A stretch of 7,179 bases of DNA from Clostridiales bacterium (GTDB taxonomy: Bacteria; Bacillota; Clostridia; Lachnospirales; CAG-274), in NCBI GenBank assembly GCA_021203425.1, contig JAJQBF010000290.1, positions 1 through 7,179 of the forward strand, given 5' to 3'. Each line of letters begins with the position of its first letter. The first letter of the stretch is position 1. The notes below the pieces were generated by a model that saw only the letters and a list, made by a program, of their open reading frames with translations, searched no databases and was not told where the DNA came from. Shown in pieces: positions 1-5,570 of this stretch. The position numbers were made by a program, and so were the translations under genes.

Positions 1-310
1 GTTGTATGTGTGTCTTAAATTAACTGAGATTATTTGACGTGTAAGAATCGGGGTTTGAAACGGGTGTGTCTATATTATTAATTTTGCGGATATGGTAATT
101 GGTATAACTGTCGGTTTTAATCCTATTTACAAATTTACGGCGGATATTTCGGTTTGAGTTAAAGATTTTTTCATAAGTTCTTCCTTTCGTATATGTAAAT
201 TGCTTATAGATACGCATACATCTTTATGCCTGTTTTTTATTGGTAATTAATTAACCACGAGTTATTCAAAACCTTTGAATCACTATATGTTAAAATTGTA
301 ACCGTAAAAC
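1..310. other. AT-rich region with no convincing gene
   Basis: No reading frame here looks like a phage protein, and no end of a terminase gene is visible at the left edge, although terminase large subunit usually lies directly upstream of portal. A 65-codon open frame on the minus strand (217 to 20) has only a weak ribosome binding site and low-complexity, Asn/Tyr/Ile-rich content, so I do not call it. A perfect 7-bp inverted repeat with a 3-base centre (ATTCAAA-ACC-TTTGAAT, 264-280) could be an operator or simply a small hairpin. No good sigma-A promoter was found by eye. Confidence 0.5.
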
Positions 311-441
311 GAGTGTTAGGGTATAGAGGTTATGACACACAGACCTTAACACTCAGTGTTGCCTCTTCAACAGTTATAAGTGTGTCTGCACCCTGCGGAA
401 ATTCCTGTTTCGGGTTTCCCTTTAAAGGGGGTGCTTTTTTT
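311..441 (+). ncRNA. Candidate structured leader RNA upstream of portal
   Basis: Several helices can be drawn. P1 pairs 311-322 with 343-354 (12 bp, one G-U). A small hairpin pairs TGTTG (357-361) with CAACA (368-372). Its loop CCTCT (362-366) is complementary to AGAGG (325-329) in the P1 loop, which would give a kissing or pseudoknot contact. GACACAC (334-340, also in the P1 loop) is complementary to GTGTGTC (380-386), a competing contact. The RNA then runs into a terminator hairpin with seven T. This is dense complementarity for a non-coding leader and suggests a regulatory RNA or a controlled terminator. I do not recognise a named RNA family, and folding was done by eye. Confidence 0.4.
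388..441 (+). terminator. Intrinsic terminator upstream of portal
   Basis: GCACCC (388-393) pairs with GGGTGC (429-434), followed at once by seven T (435-441). Inside, GGAAA (397-401) can pair with TTTCC (415-419), making a long, interrupted stem. It would end a transcript coming from the left before the portal gene, unless the preceding structured RNA or a phage antiterminator prevents it. Confidence 0.6.
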
Positions 442-461
442 ATTTGGCTTTTGAAGAGGTT

Positions 462-514
462 CTGCGCATTTTTTTCTTCCTTAATAATTCAAAGCCGAAG
501 AAAGAAATGCGCAG
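462..514 (+). repeat. 18-bp hairpin immediately before the portal RBS
   Basis: The 5' arm (462-479) and 3' arm (497-514) pair over 18 positions with a single U-G wobble, around a 17-base loop. The 3' arm ends one base before the portal Shine-Dalgarno (AGGAGG, 516-521). GGCTTTTGAA (447-456) is also nearly complementary to TTCAAAGCC (488-496) inside the loop, so an alternative fold exists. No T-run follows, so it is not a simple terminator. Its size and CTTC/GAAG loop-closing ends resemble the hairpin at 3677-3727. Confidence 0.6.
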
Positions 515-527
515 TAGGAGGTGTGGT

Positions 528-1754
528 ATGGAAATTACATTCGGTTCCCGGCTGAAACACGCTTGGAACGCATTTTTTAACAAAGACCCTACATATAATA
601 TGGGTATGGGATATACTTACAGACCCGACAGACCGAGGTTTACCAGGGGTAATGAAAAAACCATAGTAACGGCGGTTTATAACAGAATAGCTATAGACGC
701 AGCGGCGATTAACATTCAGCACATAAAGCTGGACGAAAACGGCCGCTTTTTAAGTGCCGTAAATTCGGAGCTTAACAATTGTTTAACCCTTGAGGCAAAC
801 ACCGACCAAACAGGAAGAGCCTTTATTCAGGACGCTGTTATGTCGATGTTAGACGAGGGGTGTGTAGCGCTTATTCCCATTGACACGAAAATCAACCCTA
901 TGTCAAGCAGTTCTTATAAAATATTAACTATGAGGACGGGGAAGATTTTAGAGTGGTATCCCGAGAACATAAAGGTCAGGGTTTATAACGAGAGGACAGG
1001 TCTTCAAGAGGACATTATTGTTCCCAAAAAGATAGCGGCGGTTATAGAAAACCCTTTGTATGCTGTTATGAATGAGCCTAACTCCACTTTACAAAGGCTC
1101 ATAAGGAAACTGAGTCTTTTGGACATAGTAGACGAAACAACAAGCTCGGGCAAGCTGAACCTTATTATACAGCTGCCTTATGTTATTAAGTCTAAGGCAA
1201 GAAAACAGCAGGCGGAGCAGAGACGAAAGGACATTGAAGAACAGCTTGCCGGGTCTAAGTATGGAATAGCGTATGCCGACGGGACTGAAAAGATTATTCA
1301 GCTTAACAGGTCACTTGAAAATAATCTTTTGACACAGATTGAGTATTTAACAAATCTTCTTTACAGTCAGCTGGGGCTTACCCAAGCCGTAATGGACGGA
1401 ACGGCAGGCGAAACAGAAATGTTAAATTATTATAACCGCACCATTGACCCGATTATGTCGGCTTTGGTGGAGGAAATGAAGAGAAAATTTTTGACTAAAA
1501 CAGCAAGGTCACAAAACCAGTCAATAGCCTATTTCAGAGAACCCTTTAAGCTTGTACCTGTAAACCAGATGGCAGAGATTGCCGACAAGTTTACGAGAAA
1601 TGAGATTATATCGTCTAATGAAATCAGGCAGGTTATCGGAATGAAACCATCGGAAGACCCGAAGGCAGATGAGCTTAGGAACAGCAACATAAGTCAGGCG
1701 AAGGAAGAGGAAAGTTCGGGGTCGGCGACCGGCACTGACCCCTCAGTCGGCTGA
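528..1754 (+). CDS. Phage portal protein
   Basis: Portal proteins form the dodecameric ring at one capsid vertex through which DNA is packaged and ejected and to which the tail attaches. The 408-residue product matches the usual size of HK97-type portals. It has an N-terminal region with an aromatic/Arg-rich stretch, a central alpha/beta body and a charged helical region, and ends with a motif typical of the family (EIRQVIGMKPSEDPKADELR near residues 363-382). I chose ATG 528 because AGGAGG lies 6 bases upstream; the longer frame back to 444 would run through the 462-514 hairpin and starts with an atypical segment. The next gene is the protease-capsid fusion, the expected order. Oddity: the last 12-13 residues (SSGSATGTDPSVG) and the stop are encoded by an intergenic repeat element, so the C-terminus appears to have been replaced or extended. 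The family call is by recognition, not by search. Confidence 0.9.
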   Translation: MEITFGSRLKHAWNAFFNKDPTYNMGMGYTYRPDRPRFTRGNEKTIVTAVYNRIAIDAAAINIQHIKLDENGRFLSAVNSELNNCLTLEANTDQTGRAFIQDAVMSMLDEGCVALIPIDTKINPMSSSSYKILTMRTGKILEWYPENIKVRVYNERTGLQEDIIVPKKIAAVIENPLYAVMNEPNSTLQRLIRKLSLLDIVDETTSSGKLNLIIQLPYVIKSKARKQQAEQRRKDIEEQLAGSKYGIAYADGTEKIIQLNRSLENNLLTQIEYLTNLLYSQLGLTQAVMDGTAGETEMLNYYNRTIDPIMSALVEEMKRKFLTKTARSQNQSIAYFREPFKLVPVNQMAEIADKFTRNEIISSNEIRQVIGMKPSEDPKADELRNSNISQAKEEESSGSATGTDPSVG

Positions 1755-1881
1755 CGCCGACATCTCCCCTAGAAGGGGAGACGAACCTCTCAGGCACCGC
1801 AACAGCGGTTCCAGCTCCCCTAGGAGGGGAGCCTGACCCCATCGTCAGCGCTTTGCGCTGACACTTCCCATAGAAGAGGAA
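1712..1881 (+). repeat. Palindromic intergenic repeat, three tandem units
   Basis: Begins with AAGTTCGGGGTCGG (1712-1725), exactly shared with copies at 3610 and 4940. Three units of about 50 bases follow. Unit 1: GTCGGC/GCCGAC (1746-1751/1756-1761), then CTCCCC/GGGGAG (1764-1769/1775-1780). Unit 2: ACCGC/GCGGT (1796-1800/1805-1809), then GCTCCCCT/AGGGGAGC (1814-1821/1825-1832). Unit 3: GTCAGCGC/GCGCTGAC (1844-1851/1855-1862), then a decayed TTCC/GGAA (1865-1868/1878-1881). The portal stop codon lies in the loop of the first hairpin. It fills nearly the whole gap between portal and the capsid gene. Confidence 0.85.
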
Positions 1882-1903
1882 ACTAAGAGGAGGAAAATTC
1901 AAA

Positions 1904-3607
1904 ATGAAGTATGATTTCAGCGGCTGGGCAACGAGGAATAATCTTCGCTGTTCAGACGGAAGAATTATAAGAAAAGATGCTTTCAAGCACGATGACGGGC
2001 AGACGGTTTCCCTTGTTTGGAACCACCAGCACAACAGCCCCGGCAATGTTTTGGGGCACGCTTTGCTTGAAAACAGAGAGGAAGGCGTTTATGCCTACTG
2101 TACATTTAACGATACACCCTTAGGACAGCACTCTAAGCTGTTAGTTCAGCATGGAGATATTACGGCACTTTCGATATATGCAAACCAGTTAAAGCAGATG
2201 GGAAGTGATGTTCTTCACGGGGCTATTCGTGAAGTAAGCATTGTATTGGCCGGAGCCAACCCCGGGGCATATATCGAGTCTGTAATAAGTCACGGAGCTG
2301 AGAGTGAGGAAGAGGCTGTTATATATACAGGGGAAGATATTAAGCTGTTTCACGCAGAAGAAAGCAGCGGAAAGGACGAAGGTGAAAAAATGAGCAAGGA
2401 AAAAACCGAAAGCAAAGGCAGTGGCAAGACCATAGGTGATGTATTTGATACCCTTACCGAAGAGCAGAAGACGGTTGTTTATGCTTTGGTAGGGCAGGCT
2501 TTACAGGAGCAGAAAAGCGGAGGAAAAGATGAAGAAGATGAGGAGGACGAAGAAGAAATGAAACACAACGTATTTGACGAAGGCACAGCTCAGCAGACAG
2601 ATGTTTTAAGCCATTCGGAAATGGCGGCGATTTTTGCAGACGCAAAGAGATACGGCAGTTTAAAGGACAGTATTATTGCCCACGGTATTGAGGATATTGA
2701 TTTTCTGTTTCCCGATGCCAGAAATGTAACACAGACACCCCAGTTTATTGAAAGGAAGAGAACATGGGTGCCTAAAGTTATGAACGGAGCACACCACACA
2801 CCTTTTTCAAGAATTAAGTCGCTGTTTGCAGACATTACGGCAGACGAGGCAAGGGCAAGGGGTTATACCAAAGGCAACAAGAAGATTGAGGAAGTATTTA
2901 CTCTTCTTAAGAGAACCACAACCCCCACAACCATTTATAAGAAACAGAAACTTGACAGAGATGATGTAGTTGATATTACGGATTTCGACGTTGTGGCTTG
3001 GCTTAAAACCGAAATGAGAGGTATGCTTGATGAGGAAATAGCAAGAGCCATTCTTGTGGGAGACGGCAGAAGTACTGCTGATGATGACAAGATTAACGAA
3101 TCCAACATAAGACCTATTTGGACAGACGACGACCTTTATGCAATAAAGACCACAATTACACCGTCAGAAGACACCGATGACGCAAAAGCAAAAGCCTTTA
3201 TAAGAGCCTGCATTAAATCGAGAATAGACTATAAAGGCTCGGGTACCCCTACCCTCTTTACAACAGAGGATATGCTTACCGACTGTCTTTTGATGGAAGA
3301 CAGTATAGGTCACGTTATTTATGAATCTGTCGACAAGCTAGCTACAACATTGAGAGTTAAGGAAATTGTGACTGTTCCTGTTTTGGAAAATCTCTCAAGA
3401 ACAGATTCTGATGGTAATACTTTGGACCTTCTCGGAATTATTGTAAACCTTTCAGACTACAACGTAGGCGCAGACAAGGGCGGAGCTGTTAATATGTTTG
3501 ACGATTTCGACATTGACTATAATGCTCAGAAGTATCTTATAGAAACAAGATGTTCCGGAGCGCTTATTAAGCCTTATTCTGCTATTGCGTTGGAGATTGC
3601 GGAATAA
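1904..3607 (+). CDS. Prohead protease fused to HK97-fold major capsid protein
   Basis: The 567-residue protein joins two normally separate head genes. Residues 1-125 resemble the HK97 prohead protease family (peptidase S78): His41 in VWNHQH, Ser90 in ITALSIYAN and Glu110 in IREVSIVLAGANPGA fit the His-Ser-Glu triad. Residues about 130-218 are charged, with a predicted helical stretch and an acidic tract (KDEEDEEDEEE), as expected of a scaffold or delta domain removed during maturation. From about residue 219 (MKHNVFDEG) to the end is the major capsid protein, which builds the icosahedral shell. GAGGAGG (1887-1893), 10 bases before ATG 1904, decides the start. Protease-capsid fusions are known in some siphophages. 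Two in-frame internal ATGs (2390 and 2558) could give capsid-only products; the second has AGGAGG upstream. Whether fusion maturation is by cleavage, internal initiation or both is inference. Confidence 0.88.
   Translation: MKYDFSGWATRNNLRCSDGRIIRKDAFKHDDGQTVSLVWNHQHNSPGNVLGHALLENREEGVYAYCTFNDTPLGQHSKLLVQHGDITALSIYANQLKQMGSDVLHGAIREVSIVLAGANPGAYIESVISHGAESEEEAVIYTGEDIKLFHAEESSGKDEGEKMSKEKTESKGSGKTIGDVFDTLTEEQKTVVYALVGQALQEQKSGGKDEEDEEDEEEMKHNVFDEGTAQQTDVLSHSEMAAIFADAKRYGSLKDSIIAHGIEDIDFLFPDARNVTQTPQFIERKRTWVPKVMNGAHHTPFSRIKSLFADITADEARARGYTKGNKKIEEVFTLLKRTTTPTTIYKKQKLDRDDVVDITDFDVVAWLKTEMRGMLDEEIARAILVGDGRSTADDDKINESNIRPIWTDDDLYAIKTTITPSEDTDDAKAKAFIRACIKSRIDYKGSGTPTLFTTEDMLTDCLLMEDSIGHVIYESVDKLATTLRVKEIVTVPVLENLSRTDSDGNTLDLLGIIVNLSDYNVGADKGGAVNMFDDFDIDYNAQKYLIETRCSGALIKPYSAIALEIAE
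2541..2560 (+). promoter_or_regulatory. Possible internal RBS and start for capsid-only protein
   Basis: Perfect AGGAGG (2541-2546) lies 11 bases before an in-frame ATG (2558). Starting here would give a 349-residue protein beginning MKHNVFDEG, almost exactly the mature capsid domain. The purines also encode the acidic tract, so the match may be a by-product of Glu/Asp codons (GAGGAGGAC). Confidence 0.35.
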
Positions 3608-3609
3608 GG

Positions 3610-3752
3610 AAGTTCGGGGTCGGGACGCATATTTTAAGTGTATCGGTACCGGTAGGGACCCCTCAGGCACTGCGTGCTTCGTGTTTTCCCTTCCAAAAAA
3701 AACGAAAATGAAGGGAAAAACACGAAGTAGCCAGCTCCCCTAGAAGGGGAGC
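3610..3752 (+). repeat. Palindromic intergenic repeat with long inner hairpin
   Basis: Leader AAGTTCGGGGTCGG (3610-3623); GGGGTC (3616-3621) pairs with GACCCC (3657-3662). A small GCAC-TGC-GTGC palindrome (about 3667-3677) is followed by a long hairpin: 3677-3693 pairs with 3710-3727 (17 bp with one bulged A) around an A-rich loop. It ends with GCTCCCC/GGGGAGC (3734-3740/3746-3752). Relative to the other copies, the long hairpin looks like an insertion. This fills most of the gap between the capsid and DUF6273-like genes. Confidence 0.85.
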
Positions 3753-3780
3753 CTTAAAGTGGAAGAAGGAGTGATTCAAA

Positions 3781-4602
3781 ATGAGCAAAATTACAGCTTA
3801 CACCGCTGCAACGAGATTTGACAGCGGCGACAAACTTTTAAAGGACGGAACAAACGGAACTAAAATAATTACCGCCGCCAATGCGGCTGTGGAGTTTGCA
3901 GGGCTTGTATCTTCGATAAACCACAGAAATGTTTACAGAGGAAAAAGCTTGGGCAGTACTATTACGGACGACCAGAAGACAGCAATCAGCGAAGGAACCT
4001 TCGACGATTTATTTATAGGGGATTATTGGACGATTAACAGCCTTAGATACAGAATTGCAGATATGGACTATTGGTATAACACGGGGGCAAGTATGCCGAG
4101 GACGCACCATCTTGTAATCGTGCCTGATTCACTGGGCATAACTGCTGTAATGAACAGCTCAAGCGTAACTGACGGCGGATATGTAGGGTCGGAGATGTAC
4201 ACAACAACTTCACCTTCGGTATATGAATCTTTGTATGAAGTATTCGGTGATTCGATTTTTGCACACGAGGAATATTTGACTAATGCCGTGACAAGCGGAT
4301 ATCCCTCCGGAGCCGCTTGGTATGACTCGCAGGTTGAACTGATGAACGAAATTATGGTGTTCGGCTGTCTGATTTCGGCAGCGTCAAACACCGGAACGGG
4401 AATCGCAAGCCATACTGTGGACAAACAGCAGCTGAGTTTATTCAGGCTTAATCCGCTTATGATGAATATAAGGGTCGGATATTGGCTCAGAGACGTTGTC
4501 AGCTCTAAGAACTTTGCCATTGCATACGGCAGCGGCTCGGCAGGATATGATGTAGCATCTAATTCTTATGAGGTACGCCCTGTGTTTGGCATTACAGGAT
4601 AA
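3781..4602 (+). CDS. DUF6273-like virion protein (probable capsid decoration or fibre)
   Basis: Residues 1-40 (TAATRFDSGDKLLKDGTNGT, then an Ala-rich helix) resemble an N-terminal module common on phage structural proteins of gut Firmicutes. The rest (about residues 50-273) resembles DUF6273-type domains: HRNVYRG, FIGDYWTINS, a GGYVGSEMYTT segment, SGYPSGAAWYDSQVELMNEIMVFG, and the C-terminal YWLRDVVS ... VRPVFGI. This domain is thought to be related to the C-type-lectin/sulfatase-modifying fold, which often displays surface loops that bind ligands. Its position right after the capsid gene favours a decoration or head-fibre role; a receptor-binding role is also possible. AAGGAG (3766-3771), 9 bases before the ATG, supports the start. 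Family assignment is from remembered motifs; function is inferred. Confidence 0.7.
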   Translation: MSKITAYTAATRFDSGDKLLKDGTNGTKIITAANAAVEFAGLVSSINHRNVYRGKSLGSTITDDQKTAISEGTFDDLFIGDYWTINSLRYRIADMDYWYNTGASMPRTHHLVIVPDSLGITAVMNSSSVTDGGYVGSEMYTTTSPSVYESLYEVFGDSIFAHEEYLTNAVTSGYPSGAAWYDSQVELMNEIMVFGCLISAASNTGTGIASHTVDKQQLSLFRLNPLMMNIRVGYWLRDVVSSKNFAIAYGSGSAGYDVASNSYEVRPVFGITG

Positions 4603-4616
4603 GGAGGCTTTTGATT

Positions 4617-4925
4617 ATGGACGATAAAGTATATAAAATTACACTTTCGGACGGAACAGAAATAAGCGGCTTAAGCCTTAACGGAAACAACTTTATTTCA
4701 GCTGAGGCAATTGAAGAATCTGTTTTCGAGGGCAATTGTTCGCCTGTGACGATAAGTGACGGAGAAACGGACGAGGTTCACGAGAATATGGAGCTTGTTC
4801 AGCTTAAAGAGTATAAGGACGAATATTGGTTTATACTCAGGGATATTTCGGAAAAGGAGCTTGAGGAAAGGCAGCTTAGGTCGGATATTGAGTATTTGGC
4901 TATGATGTGTGAGGTGGAACTTTAA
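4617..4925 (+). CDS. Conserved small phage protein of unknown function
   Basis: 102 residues, acidic, no membrane segment or signal peptide. The N-terminal half (KVYKITLSDGTEISGLSLNGNNFIS) looks like a small beta-rich module with a short repeated LSDGT/ISDGE pattern; the C-terminal part (about residues 72-100) is a charged helix with Glu-Leu-Glu-Glu-Arg and ends EYLAMMCEVEL. I recall similar proteins next to XkdX-like genes in gut phages but know no function. ATG 4617 is preferred over TTG 4611 because AAGGAGG (4601-4607) is 9 bases from the former and only 3 from the latter. It starts 14 bases after the DUF6273-like gene, so the two are probably co-translated and may act together. Confidence 0.75.
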   Translation: MDDKVYKITLSDGTEISGLSLNGNNFISAEAIEESVFEGNCSPVTISDGETDEVHENMELVQLKEYKDEYWFILRDISEKELEERQLRSDIEYLAMMCEVEL

Positions 4926-4939
4926 GGTAGGGGCGTGTT

Positions 4940-5033
4940 AAGTTCGGGGTCGGTACGCATTAAGTTCTGTGTCGGTACCGGCACGGACCCCTTCCCGCTC
5001 TTGCAGAGTGGGACCTTTCCCCTGAGAGGGGAA
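4940..5033 (+). repeat. Palindromic intergenic repeat between 102-aa gene and xkdX-like gene
   Basis: Leader AAGTTCGGGGTCGG (4940-4953) continues into a segment closely matching the 3610 copy (TACGCAT ... TCGGTACCGG ... GGACCCC). Hairpin I is CCCGCTC/GAGTGGG (4994-5000/5006-5012, one G-U); hairpin II is TTCCCCT/AGGGGAA (5017-5023/5027-5033). In hairpin II both arms differ from the CTCCCC/GGGGAG form together, so pairing is kept. Confidence 0.85.
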
Positions 5034-5076
5034 CCTTGAAACGAAAAGTTCCTATAACGCAATTGGGGGTGGAATT

Positions 5077-5259
5077 ATGAGTGATAAATACAGCGTTGTA
5101 AAGAAATATTATAGGACGGGGCTTTGGAGCATTGAAAGAGTACGCAATTCAGTCGCAAAAAGCTGGATAACGGCAGAGGAGTTTAAGGAGATTACGGGAG
5201 AAGAGTATACATCGGCAGGAAAAAGCACAGACGGTACATTAACTCAAAGCTTAGAATAA
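5077..5259 (+). CDS. XkdX-like small phage protein
   Basis: 60 residues. VVKKYYRTGLWSIERVRNSV followed by ITAEEFKEITGEEY is the signature I associate with the XkdX family (named from the PBSX prophage of Bacillus subtilis), whose function is not established. Family members are usually 40-60 residues and usually lie after tail fibre genes near the lysis genes. Here the gene follows a DUF6273-like gene within the head region, which suggests that the DUF6273-like gene, the 102-residue gene and this one travel as a cassette. GGGGGTGG just upstream of ATG 5077 serves as ribosome binding site. It is the last gene before the toxin-antitoxin island and its terminator. Confidence 0.8.
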   Translation: MSDKYSVVKKYYRTGLWSIERVRNSVAKSWITAEEFKEITGEEYTSAGKSTDGTLTQSLE

Positions 5260-5277
5260 AAAAATAAAAAATACCTC

Positions 5278-5306
5278 TTGAAATTTGAAAGCGGATATGG
5301 TAAAAT
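5278..5306 (+). promoter_or_regulatory. Promoter for small antitoxin RNA
   Basis: TTGAAA (5278-5283), a 17-base spacer, then TAAAAT (5301-5306): five of six matches in both boxes at ideal spacing for a sigma-A-type promoter. Transcription would start near 5313 and run only about 75 bases to the terminator at 5387. No credible coding frame with a ribosome binding site lies in between. Confidence 0.75.
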
Positions 5307-5312
5307 GTAATT

Positions 5313-5387
5313 GTGCAAGAGAAATAATGTACGTGATCATTTTCGAACACAACAAAAACCCGAAGAGCGCCTTTCTTCGGGTTTTTT
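5313..5387 (+). ncRNA. Putative type I antitoxin RNA (RNAII-like)
   Basis: About 75 nt, bounded by the promoter at 5278-5306 and the T-run of the terminator. Its 5' half holds the direct-repeat copy at 5323-5353, whose sequence lets it pair with the toxin mRNA around the toxin start codon (paired core about 25 bases with one bulge and two G-U pairs). Its 3' half is the terminator hairpin, perfectly complementary to the 3' hairpin of the toxin mRNA because both use the same DNA. Size and layout match the RNAII antitoxin of the pAD1 par locus. Start site and function are inferred. Confidence 0.72.
5354..5387. terminator. Bidirectional terminator shared by toxin and antitoxin
   Basis: Perfect 13-bp stem: 5354-5366 (AAAAACCCGAAGA) pairs with 5374-5386 (TCTTCGGGTTTTT), with a 7-base loop. 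It has a T-run on the + strand (5382-5387) and, read from the minus strand, five T at 5358-5354. It ends the + strand small RNA and the minus strand toxin mRNA, and would also stop + strand transcription from the upstream head genes. Confidence 0.92.
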
Positions 5388-5409
5388 ATTCCCTGTTATA
5401 ACGAAGGGC

Positions 5410-5520
5410 TTAATTCGCAGGCTTGCTGCCATGGTTTAATCCATCAAGCCATTTACAGATGTAATGAACTATTATACCTGTCACGATGGAACTTATAAAA
5501 TCAATTATGTACGTAATCAC
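5410..5520 (-). CDS. Putative Fst/Ldr-like type I toxin peptide
   Basis: 36 residues from GTG 5520, MITYIIDFISSIVTGIIVHY then ICKWLDGLNHGSKPAN. Residues 2-22 form one hydrophobic segment; Lys23-Trp24-Leu25-Asp26 and a polar tail follow. A single membrane helix, a Trp at its end and a charged or polar tail are the pattern of the Fst/Ldr membrane toxins, which disturb the cell membrane when overproduced. It lacks the Pro found in the middle of Fst itself, so it is at most a distant relative. AAAGGGGGTG (minus strand, 5538-5529) lies 8 bases before the GTG and differs from AAGGAGGTG by one base. Promoter upstream (5599-5571) and terminator downstream (5387-5354) make it a complete single-gene unit antisense to the phage late genes. 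Its short length alone would make it doubtful; promoter, ribosome binding site, terminator and antisense RNA together make it convincing. Confidence 0.75.
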   Translation of the reverse strand: MITYIIDFISSIVTGIIVHYICKWLDGLNHGSKPAN

Positions 5521-5564
5521 TTTCCGAACACCCCCTTTCCGTTGTCGGAATGGGTTATGACAAC
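5521..5564 (-). promoter_or_regulatory. Toxin mRNA leader with RBS-sequestering fold
   Basis: On the minus strand, GTTGTC (5564-5559) can pair with GACAAC (5546-5541) at the predicted 5' end. Alternatively CCC-A-TTCCG (5554-5546) pairs with CGGAA-A-GGG (5541-5533) around an ACAA loop, burying most of the GGGGG ribosome binding site (5535-5531). The two folds share bases and exclude each other, which suggests translation is held off until the leader rearranges. Confidence 0.5.
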
Positions 5565-5570
5565 AACTGT

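Larger units (their letters stand above)
5323..5534 (+). repeat. Diverged direct repeat pair (DR-like) of the TA locus
   Basis: Copy A 5323-5353 and copy B 5503-5534 match at 26 of 32 aligned columns, sharing the core ATGTACGT and CGAACAC. Copy A is in the small RNA; the complement of copy B spans the toxin start codon (5520-5518) and the 3' edge of its ribosome binding site. Two of the differences (5335 G versus 5515 A; 5340 T versus 5520 C) become G-U or U-G wobbles between the RNAs, so pairing survives. Confidence 0.8.

Noticed and set aside
20..217. 65-codon open frame on the minus strand
   Set aside because: Weak ribosome binding site, low-complexity content and no recognisable family. 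A better Shine-Dalgarno (AAGGAAG) precedes another ATG at 174, but that frame stops after about 15 codons.
444..527. Longer N-terminus for the portal protein
   Set aside because: The extra 28 residues are translated from the hairpin region; AGGAGG correctly spaced before ATG 528 marks the real start.
313..555. 80-codon + strand open frame upstream of portal
   Set aside because: Overlaps the structured RNA, terminator and 18-bp hairpin, lacks a ribosome binding site and encodes an implausible composition.
4068..4520. 150-codon minus-strand frame inside the DUF6273-like gene
   Set aside because: It is fully antisense to a well-supported gene, has no start signals and no family resemblance.
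5255..5340. Minus-strand frame starting MITYII at the antitoxin repeat
   Set aside because: It lies beyond the terminator for minus-strand transcription, has no good ribosome binding site and loses toxin similarity after six codons; better read as a remnant within the antitoxin.
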